A stretch of DNA of 64,000 bases from Pseudoalteromonas sp. OOF1S-7. Lineage in GTDB: Bacteria; Pseudomonadota; Gammaproteobacteria; Enterobacterales; Alteromonadaceae. The notes beneath the pieces are model-generated. The model was not told the origin of the DNA. It worked only from the letters and a program-made list of their open reading frames with translations, and searched no databases. Positions within the stretch are counted from its first letter, which is position 1, and the number at the start of each line of letters is the position of its first letter. The stretch spans positions 372,001 through 436,000 of the forward strand of contig NZ_JAKRFZ010000003.1 of NCBI RefSeq assembly GCF_022347765.1, written 5' to 3'. The position numbers were made by a program, and so were the translations under genes. Of this stretch, positions 36,432 through 44,762 are shown piece after piece.

Positions 36432-37973
36432 ATGACAGAGCAAATCCAAGACGAGAATAAACTCATTGCTGAGCGTCGTGCTAAATTGGATGCAATTCGT
36501 GAAAATTGCAGTGCCAATGGCCATCCGAACACCTTCCGCCGTGAAGACTATACGGCTGATCTACAGGCTAAGTTTGGTGATAAGTCAAAAGAAGAGCTGG
36601 TTGAGTTAGATCATCAGGTCTCTGTGGCTGGCCGTATCCTTGCCAAACGTGGTCCTTTCCTGGTTTTACAAGACATGAAAGGCCGCATTCAGGCATATGC
36701 GTCTAAAGACGTGCAAAAAGAGCTGAAAGCCAAATATGGTCAGCTGGACATCGGCGACATCATTGGTGTTTCTGGTCCGCTACATAAATCTGGTAAAGGC
36801 GACTTGTATGTGGATATGGTGCAGTACGAGCTGCTGACCAAGTCACTGCGTCCGCTGCCAGAGAAATTCCACGGCCTGACCGATCAGGAAGCCAAGTACC
36901 GTCAGCGTTATGTTGACCTGATCACTAACATGGAAACCCGTGAAACCTTCCGTATTCGCTCTAAAGTGATTGAAGGCATTCGTCGCTTCCTGGCTGAGCG
37001 TGACTTTATGGAAGTTGAAACGCCAATGCTACAGGTGATCCCGGGTGGTGCAACAGCACGTCCGTTCGTGACCCACCATAATGCACTGGACATCGACATG
37101 TATCTGCGTATCGCGCCAGAGCTTTATCTTAAGCGCCTGGTTGTGGGCGGCTTTGATCGCGTTTTCGAGATCAACCGTAACTTCCGTAACGAAGGCCTGT
37201 CTACTCGTCACAACCCTGAATTCACTATGATCGAATTCTATCAGGCATACGCAGATTACAACGACCTGATGAACCTGACAGAAGACATGTTGCGTACAGT
37301 GGCACAAGACGTATTGGGCACCACTACTGTGGTTAACACGGTTAAGAACGTGGAAGGCGAAGTACTTGAAACTATCGAGTATGATTTCGGTAAAGCGTTT
37401 GAGCGTTTGTCGATGGCTGATGCGATCATCAAGTATGGTCCGGACGCTGAAGCCTCAGCTCACATCTTTAAAGATCCAGAAAACCACTTTGACGAGCTGG
37501 TCGCGTACGCGAAGAAAGTACACGTGAAAATCCCTGATAAATGCGTTTGGGGTGCCGGTAAGTTCCTGTGTGAAATCTTTGAAGAAACAGCAGAACACAA
37601 ACTGATCCAGCCGACTTTCATCACAGAATACCCGTGGGAAGTCTCGCCACTGGCGCGTCGTAATGACGAAAACCCGTTCATTACTGATCGCTTTGAGTTC
37701 TTCGTAGGTGGTCGTGAGCTGGCAAACGGTTTCTCGGAGCTGAACGATGCTGAAGATCAGGCTGCGCGTTTTGCGCGTCAGGTTGAAGAGAAAGACGCTG
37801 GTGATGACGAGGCAATGCACTTCGATGATGATTACATCCGTGCACTGGAATACGGCTTACCGCCTACGGCGGGTGAGGGGATTGGTATCGACCGTCTGGT
37901 GATGCTATTTACCGACTCTCCGACTATCAAAGACGTTATCCTGTTCCCGCATATGCGACCTCAGGCTGACTAA
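36432..37973 (+). CDS. lysS: Lysyl-tRNA synthetase (class II)
   Basis: The product is 513 residues. The N-terminal OB-fold anticodon-binding domain ([20 protein letters not shown], near residue 65-85) is followed by the class II catalytic core. Motif 2 is [20 protein letters not shown] and motif 3 is [19 protein letters not shown]. It charges tRNA-Lys in the cytosol. Codon use is strongly biased, as for highly expressed genes. It is co-transcribed with prfB. Confidence 0.97.
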   Translation: MTEQIQDENKLIAERRAKLDAIRENCSANGHPNTFRREDYTADLQAKFGDKSKEELVELDHQVSVAGRILAKRGPFLVLQDMKGRIQAYASKDVQKELKAKYGQLDIGDIIGVSGPLHKSGKGDLYVDMVQYELLTKSLRPLPEKFHGLTDQEAKYRQRYVDLITNMETRETFRIRSKVIEGIRRFLAERDFMEVETPMLQVIPGGATARPFVTHHNALDIDMYLRIAPELYLKRLVVGGFDRVFEINRNFRNEGLSTRHNPEFTMIEFYQAYADYNDLMNLTEDMLRTVAQDVLGTTTVVNTVKNVEGEVLETIEYDFGKAFERLSMADAIIKYGPDAEASAHIFKDPENHFDELVAYAKKVHVKIPDKCVWGAGKFLCEIFEETAEHKLIQPTFITEYPWEVSPLARRNDENPFITDRFEFFVGGRELANGFSELNDAEDQAARFARQVEEKDAGDDEAMHFDDDYIRALEYGLPPTAGEGIGIDRLVMLFTDSPTIKDVILFPHMRPQAD

Positions 37974-37998
37974 GCCGGTCATTCAGAACAAATGATTG

Positions 37999-38026
37999 AG
38001 AAAAGCGCCTTGGGCGCTTTTCTTTT
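37999..38026 (+). terminator. Intrinsic terminator after lysS
   Basis: GAAAAGCGCC and GGCGCTTTTC pair around TT and are followed by TTTT. It ends the prfB-lysS transcript. Confidence 0.85.
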
Positions 38027-38215
38027 ATCTGTGTAAGAGATCTCTGCTAAATGCTTGCTTAAGTCTTAAGGTATTTATAAAAGCACAATAAAATCAGGCG
38101 CCAGATTTACTAAAACCCTTGTGTCCTCAATGCGTGATAGCTGGGCAAGACTGGCATATCGGGGATTGTCACCTATACTGCTGTGATTATGAATGGATGC
38201 AAAAGACCTCTGACC

Positions 38216-38392
38216 ATGTCGCAACAAAAATCAAAAGCACAACACGAACAGGCAAGGATGAATTACTGTCGCGGCTGTATCAGTGAATTTCAACGTTTAG
38301 GCTATGTAGATGCCTTTATCTCGGAAGAAACCTCCCGCAAGCAGTCCCTTTTGGACCATTTTAATATACAGTCAGACCCCAAAAGTGACTAA
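38216..38392 (+). CDS. Hypothetical small protein, 58 residues
   Basis: The frame starts at ATG 38216 (MSQQKSKAQHEQARMNYC); an upstream in-frame ATG at 38183 is also possible. It is hydrophilic with an NYCRGC pair of cysteines and no membrane segment. The family is not recognised. It sits alone between lysS and the tRNA cluster. Confidence 0.4.
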   Translation: MSQQKSKAQHEQARMNYCRGCISEFQRLGYVDAFISEETSRKQSLLDHFNIQSDPKSD

Positions 38393-38480
38393 TTTATGAC
38401 AAATTAATCGACAAAGTGCCTTAAAACAGACCAAGCTGAACAATCTATCACCATACAGTGCTTTTTTACAAGAAAAGTAT

Positions 38481-38508
38481 TTGACATATTTTCACGGTTC
38501 TATATTAT
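38481..38508 (+). promoter_or_regulatory. Sigma-70 promoter of the tRNA-Ser/tRNA-Arg cluster
   Basis: A consensus -35 TTGACA (38481-38486) and -10 TATTAT (38503-38508) are spaced by 16 bp. A GC-rich discriminator (ACGCCCC) typical of stringently controlled stable-RNA promoters follows. The first tRNA begins 15 bp downstream. Confidence 0.8.
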
Positions 38509-38523
38509 ACGCCCCACAAAGAC

Positions 38524-38616
38524 GGAGAGGTGGCCGAGTGGCTGAAGGCGCTCCCCTGCTAAGGGAGTATAGGGTTTGTAGCCCTATCGAGGGTTCGAAT
38601 CCCTCCTTCTCCGCCA
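38524..38616 (+). tRNA. tRNA-Ser (anticodon GCU)
   Basis: The gene is 93 nt with encoded CCA. The acceptor stem is GGAGAGG with its partner before GCCA. The anticodon stem-loop is CTCCC-CTGCTAA-GGGAG, and a long type II variable arm follows. It reads AGC and AGU. Confidence 0.97.
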
Positions 38617-38646
38617 TTTATTAAAATGGTGTCTTTGTAGTAAAAC

Positions 38647-38723
38647 GGACGCGTAGCTCAGCTGGATAGAGTACCTGGCTACGAACCAGGCGGTCGGAGG
38701 TTCGAATCCTCCCGCGTCCGCCA
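38647..38723 (+). tRNA. tRNA-Arg (anticodon ACG), copy 1
   Basis: The gene is 77 nt with CCA. The acceptor is GGACGCG/CGCGTCC, the anticodon loop CTACGAA in a CCTGG/CCAGG stem, and the T-arm GGAGG-TTCGAAT-CCTCC. Adenosine 34 would be converted to inosine to read CGU, CGC and CGA. Confidence 0.97.
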
Positions 38724-38781
38724 CTTCTCTTAAGTGGTTAAATAAAAAGAAGCACATATCAAGTGTTAAACATGATAAAAC

Positions 38782-38858
38782 GGACGCGTAGCTCAGCTGG
38801 ATAGAGTACCTGGCTACGAACCAGGCGGTCGGAGGTTCGAATCCTCCCGCGTCCGCCA
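38782..38858 (+). tRNA. tRNA-Arg (anticodon ACG), copy 2
   Basis: Identical in sequence to copy 1. Copies 1 and 2 are both followed by the same spacer, CCACTT-(4-5 nt)-AAGTGG then TTAAATAAAAAG. Confidence 0.97.
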
Positions 38859-38922
38859 CTTTTCTTAAGTGGTTAAATAAAAAGACTACAGCAATTCAGG
38901 TAGTAAAATAGAATTGAACGAC

Positions 38923-38999
38923 GGACGCGTAGCTCAGCTGGATAGAGTACCTGGCTACGAACCAGGCGGTCGGAGGTTCGAATCCTCCCGCGTCCGCCA
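38923..38999 (+). tRNA. tRNA-Arg (anticodon ACG), copy 3
   Basis: Identical in sequence to copies 1 and 2. It is the last intact copy, and a terminator follows 26 bp later. Confidence 0.97.
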
Positions 39000-39024
39000 C
39001 TTCTTCTTGAAGAAGTGAGCAATC

Positions 39025-39047
39025 AACCGACGAAAGTCGGTTTTTTT
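39025..39047 (+). terminator. Intrinsic terminator after the intact tRNA cluster
   Basis: AACCGAC and GTCGGTT pair around GAAA and are followed by seven T residues. The same terminator recurs at 39174-39196, 39323-39345, 39472-39494, 39618-39639 and 39767-39789, once after each defective copy. Confidence 0.9.
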
Positions 39048-39071
39048 GTGCCTGTAATTTAGGTAGTTGCT

Positions 39072-39148
39072 TCAGCTGGATAGCGTACCTGGCTACGAAC
39101 CAGGCGGTCGGAGGTTCACTCTCCACAAAAGACGTCCCGCGTCCGCCA
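39072..39148 (+). pseudogene. Defective tRNA-Arg, unit 1
   Basis: Homology to the intact tRNA starts in the D-arm (TCAGCTGGATA) and keeps the whole anticodon arm and the 3' CCCGCGTCCGCCA. The 5' acceptor strand is missing. In the T-arm, GAATCCT of the intact gene is replaced by ACTCTCCACAAAAGACGT, which still allows a GGAG/CTCC stem with a 7-nt loop. Confidence 0.85.
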
Positions 39149-39220
39149 CTTCCACTTCAGGAAGTGAGCAATCAACCGACGAAAGTCGGTTTTTTTGTGC
39201 CTGTAATTTAGGTAGTTGGT

Positions 39221-39297
39221 TCAGCTGGATAGCGTACCTGGCTACGAACCAGGCGGTCGGAGGTTCACTCTCCACAAAAGACGTCCCGCGTCCGCCA
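39221..39297 (+). pseudogene. Defective tRNA-Arg, unit 2
   Basis: Same structure as unit 1. The base before the tRNA-like body differs (GTTGGTTC instead of GTTGCTTC). Confidence 0.85.
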
Positions 39298-39369
39298 CTT
39301 CTTCTTGAAGAAGTGAGCAATCAACCGACGAAAGTCGGTTTTTTTGTGCCTGTAATTTAGGTAGTTGGT

Positions 39370-39446
39370 TCAGCTGGATAGCGTACCTGGCTACGAACCA
39401 GGCGGTCGGAGGTTCACTCTCCACAAAAGACGTCCCGCGTCCGCCA
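39370..39446 (+). pseudogene. Defective tRNA-Arg, unit 3
   Basis: Same as unit 2, including GTTGGTTC, with the TTCTTGAAGAA-type spacer hairpin ahead of it. Confidence 0.85.
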
Positions 39447-39518
39447 CTTCCACTTCAGGAAGTGAGCAATCAACCGACGAGAGTCGGTTTTTTTGTGCCT
39501 GTAATTTAGGTAGTTGCT

Positions 39519-39595
39519 TCAGCTGGATAGCGTACCTGGCTACGAACCAGGCGGTCGGAGGTTCACTCTCCACAAAAGACGTCCCGCGTCCGCCA
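39519..39595 (+). pseudogene. Defective tRNA-Arg, unit 4
   Basis: Same as unit 1 (GTTGCTTC). The terminator loop ahead of it reads CGAGAG instead of CGAAAG, a loop-only change. Confidence 0.85.
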
Positions 39596-39664
39596 CTTCT
39601 TTAAGAAGTGAGCAATCAACCGACGAAAGTCGGTTTTTTGTGCCAGTAATTTGGGATTTGTGTG

Positions 39665-39741
39665 TCAGCTGGATAGCGTACCTGGCTACGAACCAGGCGG
39701 TCGGAGGTTCACTCTCCACAAAAGACGTCCCGCGTCCGCCA
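39665..39741 (+). pseudogene. Defective tRNA-Arg, unit 5
   Basis: The tRNA-like body matches the others, but the 5' junction is different (TTTGGGATTTGTGTGTCAGC) and the preceding spacer is three bases shorter. This edge unit has diverged most. Confidence 0.85.
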
Positions 39742-39910
39742 CTTCTTCTTGAAGAAGTGAGCAATCAACCGACGAAAGTCGGTTTTTTTGTGCCTGTAAT
39801 TTGATGTGGGTCTCACGCCCTTGCGCGATTTCTTCCGTCGTAAATATTTGCAAAGGTGAGCCGTCGCACTGCATAATCTCGATACAGTTTGCTTTCCCCT
39901 GAGAACTTTT

Positions 39911-41080
39911 GTGCGCCAGACTATCCATGCTTTTCTTATGATGATTATCATCAGTGTGCTCCTTTGCTCATTTCAAACACGGGCGATTGAGGTTGCTGCC
40001 GAGCGTGGTGACCATTACCTGCCAATGCTGGAAGACAAACGGGTAGGTCTGGTAGTGAATCAAAGTGCGCGGGTGGGTGAGCAGCATCTGCTGGATTACC
40101 TGACAGACAATCAGGTGAATGTGGTTCGGATCTTTGCGCCAGAGCATGGATTTCGGGGGAATAAAGGAGCTGGCGTTTACATTAATGATGACAAAGATGT
40201 AAAAACGGGCGTGTCCATTGTCTCCTTGTACGGTGCCAACAAAAAGCCTAAACCTGAACAGCTTGCAGACATCGATATTCTGGTGTTCGATATCCAGGAT
40301 GTGGGAGTGCGATTTTATACTTACCTCAGTACTTTGGTTCTGACCATGGAAGCCGCACAGCAAAAAGGGATCAGTTACCTGGTGCTGGACCGGCCCAATC
40401 CCAATATTACTTATGTTGATGGACCGGTGCTGGAACAACGCTTTCGTTCTTTTGTCGGTATGTTGCCCGTGCCTATTTTGCATGGCATGACACTGGGTGA
40501 GCTGGCGCTGATGAGTGTCGGTGAAGGATGGCTAACAAGCACCGGGCAATTAGATCTCACGGTGATCCCGGTAGCCAGTTACAGTGCGAAGGATGACTAT
40601 GCGTTGCCCATTGCACCGAGTCCCAACTTACCGAATCAGCGCGCCATCTATTTGTATCCTTCGTTATGTTTATTTGAGGCGACACAGGTGTCTGTTGGGC
40701 GAGGGAGTGACTTTCCGTTTCAGGTATTTGGTCATGATCGGGTCCGGCTCGGCACATTCGCTTTTTCGCCACGCTCAATACCGGGGGCAGCCATGCACCC
40801 TAAGCTACAAGGCAAAACGGTCTATGGCAAAGACTTACGTCATTCAGGGCAACGCGGTTTGTCGTTAGACTGGTTAGTGCAGACACAAAGTGCCTTTGTA
40901 CAGCAACAGCAAGTGATGATCAACTCACCTGATTTCTTTGATAAGCTGGCGGGAGCCGATGTGATACGTCTGGCACTGGCACAGGGTCTGAAAGCACACC
41001 AGATTGAAGCCATTTGGCAGCAGGAAGTACAGGCGTTTAAGACACGCCGCCTGCCTTACCTGCTTTATGAGCGTGAGTAA
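39911..41080 (+). CDS. namZ: Exo-beta-N-acetylmuramidase NamZ family (DUF1343) protein
   Basis: The product is 389 residues and starts at GTG with an N-terminal signal peptide (MMIIISVLLCSFQTRA, cleavage about 25). The mature part has the DUF1343/YbbC pattern: GLVVNQSA, FAPEHGFRG, SLYGANKKP, FDIQDVGVRFYTY, LDRPNP and GRGSDFPFQVFG. Bacillus subtilis NamZ of this family releases terminal MurNAc from peptidoglycan fragments. It should act in the periplasm or outside. It is convergent with a MurR/RpiR-type regulator (7 bp apart), which strengthens a MurNAc-related role. Confidence 0.85.
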   Translation: MRQTIHAFLMMIIISVLLCSFQTRAIEVAAERGDHYLPMLEDKRVGLVVNQSARVGEQHLLDYLTDNQVNVVRIFAPEHGFRGNKGAGVYINDDKDVKTGVSIVSLYGANKKPKPEQLADIDILVFDIQDVGVRFYTYLSTLVLTMEAAQQKGISYLVLDRPNPNITYVDGPVLEQRFRSFVGMLPVPILHGMTLGELALMSVGEGWLTSTGQLDLTVIPVASYSAKDDYALPIAPSPNLPNQRAIYLYPSLCLFEATQVSVGRGSDFPFQVFGHDRVRLGTFAFSPRSIPGAAMHPKLQGKTVYGKDLRHSGQRGLSLDWLVQTQSAFVQQQQVMINSPDFFDKLAGADVIRLALAQGLKAHQIEAIWQQEVQAFKTRRLPYLLYERE

Positions 41081-41087
41081 AACGAGC

Positions 41088-41975
41088 TCAGTCGTTAAAA
41101 ATCGCGCGCATATTGTCATTGGCCCGCTCAACCCGGCGTTGCCAGTGTAAGTTCGATTGTGCCAGCGCAACAAACAAGGTATCGATAAGATAACATTGAG
41201 ATGCCCTGGCCAGGATCGCACTGTGACTCACTGGCTCAGCTTCTTGTACGGTAAACAAAATATGATCGGCAATCTCACTGAGTTGAGAGTCACCGTAACG
41301 GCTAATAGCAAACAGGCGGCACTCGTTCAGTTTTGCCTGTTCAGCAAGCTTTAGTAGTGCCTTGGTTTGGCCTGAGTTGCTGATCACAACCAGTAAATCT
41401 TCTTTCCCCATAGAGGCGATATAGCTGGCAGCACTGTATTCGTCGCTGTGGCAGACAGCAGAAATACCGACCTTTTGCAGTTTAAAAGCAAAGTCCTGGG
41501 CAACTGACCAGGAGGCGCCTTTGGCGCAGATCAGTACTTTGCGTGCTGCTTTTAAGACTTGCACGGTGCGTTCAAACTCAGTACTGCGGTTGAGTTTCTG
41601 CGTTGCACTCAGAGTTTTGTGCTGATTGGCGATGAGCTTTTCACTGATATCAGCCAATGAATCGCTCTGCTCAAACTGTGTGGAAGGTGCGGCTTGATCA
41701 CTCGCTTGTTCATTCAGTGCGTCTACAACGGCGAGTTTGAACGCCGGGAAACCCCGGTAACCTAATTTTTGTGCAAACTTTACGACACTTGACTGACTGA
41801 CACCGGCTGCTTTGGCCAGTTCAATAGACGATAATGTGCGTATCTGGGTCCCCGAACTAAGGGTAAAGTCGGCGAGTTTTGCCTCACTTTGTGAGAGAGT
41901 TGGCCTTAATGCCTTTATTTTAATAAAAGTAGACATGCGCTTCACTTGGTAACCTGTACTAACAGAGATGTCCAT
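41088..41975 (-). CDS. MurR/RpiR-family transcriptional regulator
   Basis: The product is 295 residues. The N-terminal helix-turn-helix of the RpiR family (SSIELAKAAGVSQSSVVKFAQKLGYRGF, split around residues 35-62) is followed by a SIS sugar-phosphate-binding domain (ICAKGASWSVAQDFAFKLQ and VVISNSGQTKALL). Family members sense phosphosugars, for example MurNAc-6-P by E. coli MurR. Its position between a NamZ-like muramidase and an NhaC-family transporter, divergent from the latter, makes both genes candidate targets. An ATG at 41939 (MSTFIKIKAL, 13th codon) is an alternative start. Confidence 0.87.
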   Translation of the reverse strand: MDISVSTGYQVKRMSTFIKIKALRPTLSQSEAKLADFTLSSGTQIRTLSSIELAKAAGVSQSSVVKFAQKLGYRGFPAFKLAVVDALNEQASDQAAPSTQFEQSDSLADISEKLIANQHKTLSATQKLNRSTEFERTVQVLKAARKVLICAKGASWSVAQDFAFKLQKVGISAVCHSDEYSAASYIASMGKEDLLVVISNSGQTKALLKLAEQAKLNECRLFAISRYGDSQLSEIADHILFTVQEAEPVSHSAILARASQCYLIDTLFVALAQSNLHWQRRVERANDNMRAIFND

Positions 41976-42166
41976 ATTATAGGTTCAAAGATGACAATGT
42001 GATAGATCGGAAAGATATATTATTGCGCTTTTTAATCTGGTTGGTACCTAAATAAGTTCTTTTTGTTGCGTTTGTAAATTCAGCTGGGAAAAGCTTGGAT
42101 TTTTCCACGCAACTATTTAAGCTAACGGGTTTACAGCTTGATCTAATAATTAGTAATAGGGAACCT

Positions 42167-43543
42167 ATGTCCTGGTATTCGATTTTACCGCCATTGATAG
42201 CCATTGCCGTGGTATTCTGGCGGAAAGAGGTCATTGTGGCGCTGATCCTGGCGTTGATCTCTTCAGAATTTCTACTTGCCCTCAATGGTGGGGGGAATGC
42301 GCTTTTTACCACCTTTATTAATAGTATTGAGCGCATCGTGAGTGTGGCAACCTCTCCAGGAAACAGCCGGATCCTGCTGTTTAGTATCGCTATTGGCGCG
42401 CTGCTGGCATATATCAGAGAGTCTGGCGGAGTCGGAGCAACGGTTAACAAGTTGCTCAATATCGGCGTCGCAAAGAGCAAACGTCAGGTTGGCCTGTTGA
42501 CTATGTTCACTGGTATGGCTGTGTTCATTGAATCGAATATGAGTGTGCTTACGTCAGGGATCGTATCCCGGGGGTTGTTCGACAAGTTTAAAATGAGCCG
42601 CGCACGACTTGCTTATATCATAGACAGTACCAGTGCCCCTGTGTGTATTCTTATTCTGCTCAATGGCTGGGGTGCGTATGTACTGGGGCTGCTGAGTAAC
42701 TATGAGCTGGAGCAGTCTGCGGTCAGTATTTTGTGGGGCAGTGTGGCTTTTAATTTTTACGCCATTATCGCTTTGCTTATCGTCTTTTACACCATTGTTT
42801 TCGATAAAGTCCATGGTCCGATGAAAGTCGCAGAGCAAGCACTGGCAAAGCAGGATCAGGAAATTGATAAAGGCCCAGCCGCCAGTAAGGCGCGCTTTAT
42901 GTTAGTGCCACTGGCTACGCTTATCATCAGCATGCTGGGCTTTATGTTGTGGACAGGTGGTGGTGAATTGGCTCAGGGCAGCGGCTCTAAATCAGTTCTT
43001 TATGCGACGGTGCTGGCAACAGCGGTCGCCTATTTACTGCTGCTTAAGGCCCGCCATTTTACCCATCAGCAATTGGTAGATGTAGGCTTTAAAGGAATGG
43101 GTGAGTTGCTGCCTCTGGTGAGTATCGTGTTGCTGTCACTGACCCTGGGTGCAAGCTTAAAAGAGTTGGGCACTGGGGTGTTTGTCGCATCGTTAGTGGG
43201 TGATTACTTACCGGTTTACTTTATTGTACCTGTACTGTTTCTAACCGGGGCTGTGATGTCTTTTACCACAGGAACGTCCTGGGGCACCTTTGCTATTCTG
43301 ATCCCGATTGGGGTTCCGTTGATCCAAACCTTGGGCCTTCCACCATCGCTGGTTGTTGGTGCAATACTCAGTGGCGGGATTTTTGGCGATCACTGCTCAC
43401 CAATCTCAGACACCAGTGCGGTGTCAGCCCTGGCATCTGGCTGTGATCTGCTGACTCATGTCAAAACGCAGCTTCCTTATGCGATGGTCGGTGGCGTGCT
43501 GGCGCTGATCTGCTTTTTCGTTGCCAGTGTCGTGATGATTTGA
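42167..43543 (+). CDS. NhaC-family transporter (Na+/H+ antiporter superfamily)
   Basis: ATG at 42167 follows AGGGAA; the longer frame from 42095 adds an improbable N-terminus. The product is 458 residues with about eleven membrane helices. It carries the NhaC signature GGIFGDHCSPISDTSAVSA near residue 410 and TGTSWGTFAILIP. Members exchange Na+ for H+ or for organic anions such as malate. Here the setting (divergent from a MurR/RpiR regulator, near NamZ) suggests an organic substrate linked to peptidoglycan sugars or their breakdown acids. That is inference. Confidence 0.85.
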   Translation: MSWYSILPPLIAIAVVFWRKEVIVALILALISSEFLLALNGGGNALFTTFINSIERIVSVATSPGNSRILLFSIAIGALLAYIRESGGVGATVNKLLNIGVAKSKRQVGLLTMFTGMAVFIESNMSVLTSGIVSRGLFDKFKMSRARLAYIIDSTSAPVCILILLNGWGAYVLGLLSNYELEQSAVSILWGSVAFNFYAIIALLIVFYTIVFDKVHGPMKVAEQALAKQDQEIDKGPAASKARFMLVPLATLIISMLGFMLWTGGGELAQGSGSKSVLYATVLATAVAYLLLLKARHFTHQQLVDVGFKGMGELLPLVSIVLLSLTLGASLKELGTGVFVASLVGDYLPVYFIVPVLFLTGAVMSFTTGTSWGTFAILIPIGVPLIQTLGLPPSLVVGAILSGGIFGDHCSPISDTSAVSALASGCDLLTHVKTQLPYAMVGGVLALICFFVASVVMI

Positions 43544-43553
43544 ACATCACCTT

Positions 43554-43579
43554 TCGCCAGCCTGCTCTGAGGCTGGCGA
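43554..43579. terminator. Hairpin between convergent NhaC and anti-sigma genes
   Basis: A perfect 9-bp stem (TCGCCAGCC/GGCTGGCGA) with an 8-nt loop lies between the two stop codons. It probably acts as a bidirectional terminator, though T-runs are short. Confidence 0.5.
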
Positions 43580-43581
43580 GA

Positions 43582-44181
43582 TTAAGGGCAGGAATACACT
43601 TTGTCCGGGGCTGCTGCAATGGTTGTTAAGTGGCCATTCGTGTTTTTATCCAGTGCTAACATTTGTCCTGGTGACATGCCTGACAATACGGCGTCGTTTT
43701 GCAATGCCGCGAGCACTGAATGTTTAATCTCCAATAGCGTATTGCTGCGGCAGTCGGCAACAAACCAGGTGCTGGCGTTACTGTGCACCAGCCGCCCATA
43801 AAAACGTTGCCCGCTAAGCTGTTGATGTTGTTTGAGTTGCTTGTCTAAAGTCTGTTTTTGGGCGCTAAGTTGAGTAACGTAGTGGCCCTGCTCGACACTA
43901 TGGGTTTCAACCTGCTCATAATCATCAAAACTCAGGGCGTACAAAGCTTGCGCCGATTGCTGGCCGTATTCCTGAGATAGCATTACTGTCGCCAGCACCA
44001 CGAGTGCCCCGCACGCTAAAATCCATTGGCCTCTTTGCAACCAGCTGATCTGTTTTGCTGTGGAATTGGCTGCGCGACAAACTTGCTTGAGCTGACGTTG
44101 CTCAAGTGCCGAAGGCCGGTGCTGTTGTTTTGCGTGTTGATAAGCCTGCTTGAGCCGATCTGCCTGTAATTTGTCACTCAT
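43582..44181 (-). CDS. Putative anti-sigma factor, single membrane helix
   Basis: Two consecutive ATGs exist (44184 and 44181). AGGAG spacing favours 44181, giving 199 residues. A cytosolic N-terminal region of ~45 residues is followed by one membrane helix (GQWILACGALVVLATVML) and a periplasmic part with a Gln/Lys-rich coiled coil. It overlaps the ECF sigma gene by 8 bp, the standard arrangement of sigma and its membrane anti-sigma. No ZAS zinc motif is present, and the family is not recognised. The role is by context. Confidence 0.6.
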   Translation of the reverse strand: MSDKLQADRLKQAYQHAKQQHRPSALEQRQLKQVCRAANSTAKQISWLQRGQWILACGALVVLATVMLSQEYGQQSAQALYALSFDDYEQVETHSVEQGHYVTQLSAQKQTLDKQLKQHQQLSGQRFYGRLVHSNASTWFVADCRSNTLLEIKHSVLAALQNDAVLSGMSPGQMLALDKNTNGHLTTIAAAPDKVYSCP

Positions 44182-44728
44182 CATCTTCTCCTAAAACGTT
44201 TTTCAGCGCAGAGCGGGCATAGCGCAGTCGGGTTTTAATCGTTTCCTGCGGGGCGTCAGTGATACTGGCAATTTGTTGTAAGGAAAACCCTTCGAGTTGC
44301 AGGCTTATGGCTTCTCTTTGCTGTAGTGGCAGTAATAAAATCGCAGCGTACAAAGATTGATGTGACTGCTCACTTTGCTCCGCCGTGACTGGTACATGCT
44401 GTTCTGGGTGCTCTATATAGGCAATTCGATTTTGTTTACGCAATTCGTCAATCAGCGCGTTCCGGGCCAGTTTAAATAAGAAGGCCTTCGGTGCCTGACT
44501 AGTATGGTAGGCCTGACGCTTTTCAACGACGGTTAGCCAGGTTTTCTGACAGACATCTTTGGCCAGTTCACTGTCGCTCTGAGTCAGTAAAAAGTGATAT
44601 AAATCGTGATTATACTCGTCTATTGCCAGTTCCAGGTACTTATTTTCCCCACTCAATTTAAACTCATATAAAGGATCGGCAGGCTCGGGTTCGTTTGCCG
44701 ACAGCCAGTTCTTTAATGCAAGTAGCAT
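44174..44728 (-). CDS. ECF-type RNA polymerase sigma factor
   Basis: ATG at 44728 follows AAGGAA; an upstream frame to 44764 lacks a binding site. The product is 184 residues. Region 2 (DLYHFLLTQSDSELAKDVCQ and KAFLFKLARNALIDELRK) and region 4 (LPLQQREAISLQLEGFSLQQ, then IKTRLRYARSALK) of ECF sigma factors are clear. It directs RNA polymerase to a small stress or surface regulon. It is coupled to the downstream anti-sigma-like gene and lies after a TonB gene with a hairpin between. Confidence 0.87.
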   Translation of the reverse strand: MLLALKNWLSANEPEPADPLYEFKLSGENKYLELAIDEYNHDLYHFLLTQSDSELAKDVCQKTWLTVVEKRQAYHTSQAPKAFLFKLARNALIDELRKQNRIAYIEHPEQHVPVTAEQSEQSHQSLYAAILLLPLQQREAISLQLEGFSLQQIASITDAPQETIKTRLRYARSALKNVLGEDDE

Positions 44729-44762
44729 AGGCAGTTCCTTGTTTTTACTGGTATGTGCCCGC

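Larger units (their letters stand above)
39000..39790 (+). repeat. Tandem array of ~149-bp units with defective tRNA-Arg bodies and terminators
   Basis: Five units follow the third intact tRNA-Arg. Each holds, in order, a small hairpin (CACTTC.../...GAAGTG), the terminator AACCGACGAAAGTCGGTTTTTTT, TGTGCCTGTAATTTAGGTAG, and a tRNA-Arg-like body from the D-loop to CCA. Units 1-4 have a period of exactly 149 bp and the fifth of 146 bp. A final hairpin plus terminator closes the array (to 39789). The hairpin sequence alternates between neighbouring units, suggesting growth by duplication of a two-unit block. The arrangement recalls the tyrT repeats of E. coli that carry tRNA-Tyr ends and encode rtT RNA. 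Confidence 0.9.

Noticed and set aside
38584..39126. Antisense ORFs containing ADAGGFEPPTAWFVARYSIQ-type sequence
   Set aside because: These are translations of the reverse strand of tRNA-Arg genes, a well-known false protein in databases. No ribosome binding sites.
39000..39790. CRISPR array
   Set aside because: The repeat period is ~149 bp, units are tRNA-derived, and spacers are nearly identical rather than unique. No cas genes nearby.
39067..39804. Overlapping ORFs on both strands across the repeat array
   Set aside because: They arise because the 149-bp unit repeats defective tRNA sequence. The same peptide recurs in each unit and no coding signals are present.
39805..39928. Antisense frame reading MDSLAHKSSQGKANCIEIMQ...
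   Set aside because: It looks slightly protein-like, but it runs into the tRNA repeat and lacks a supported start and a match I recognise.
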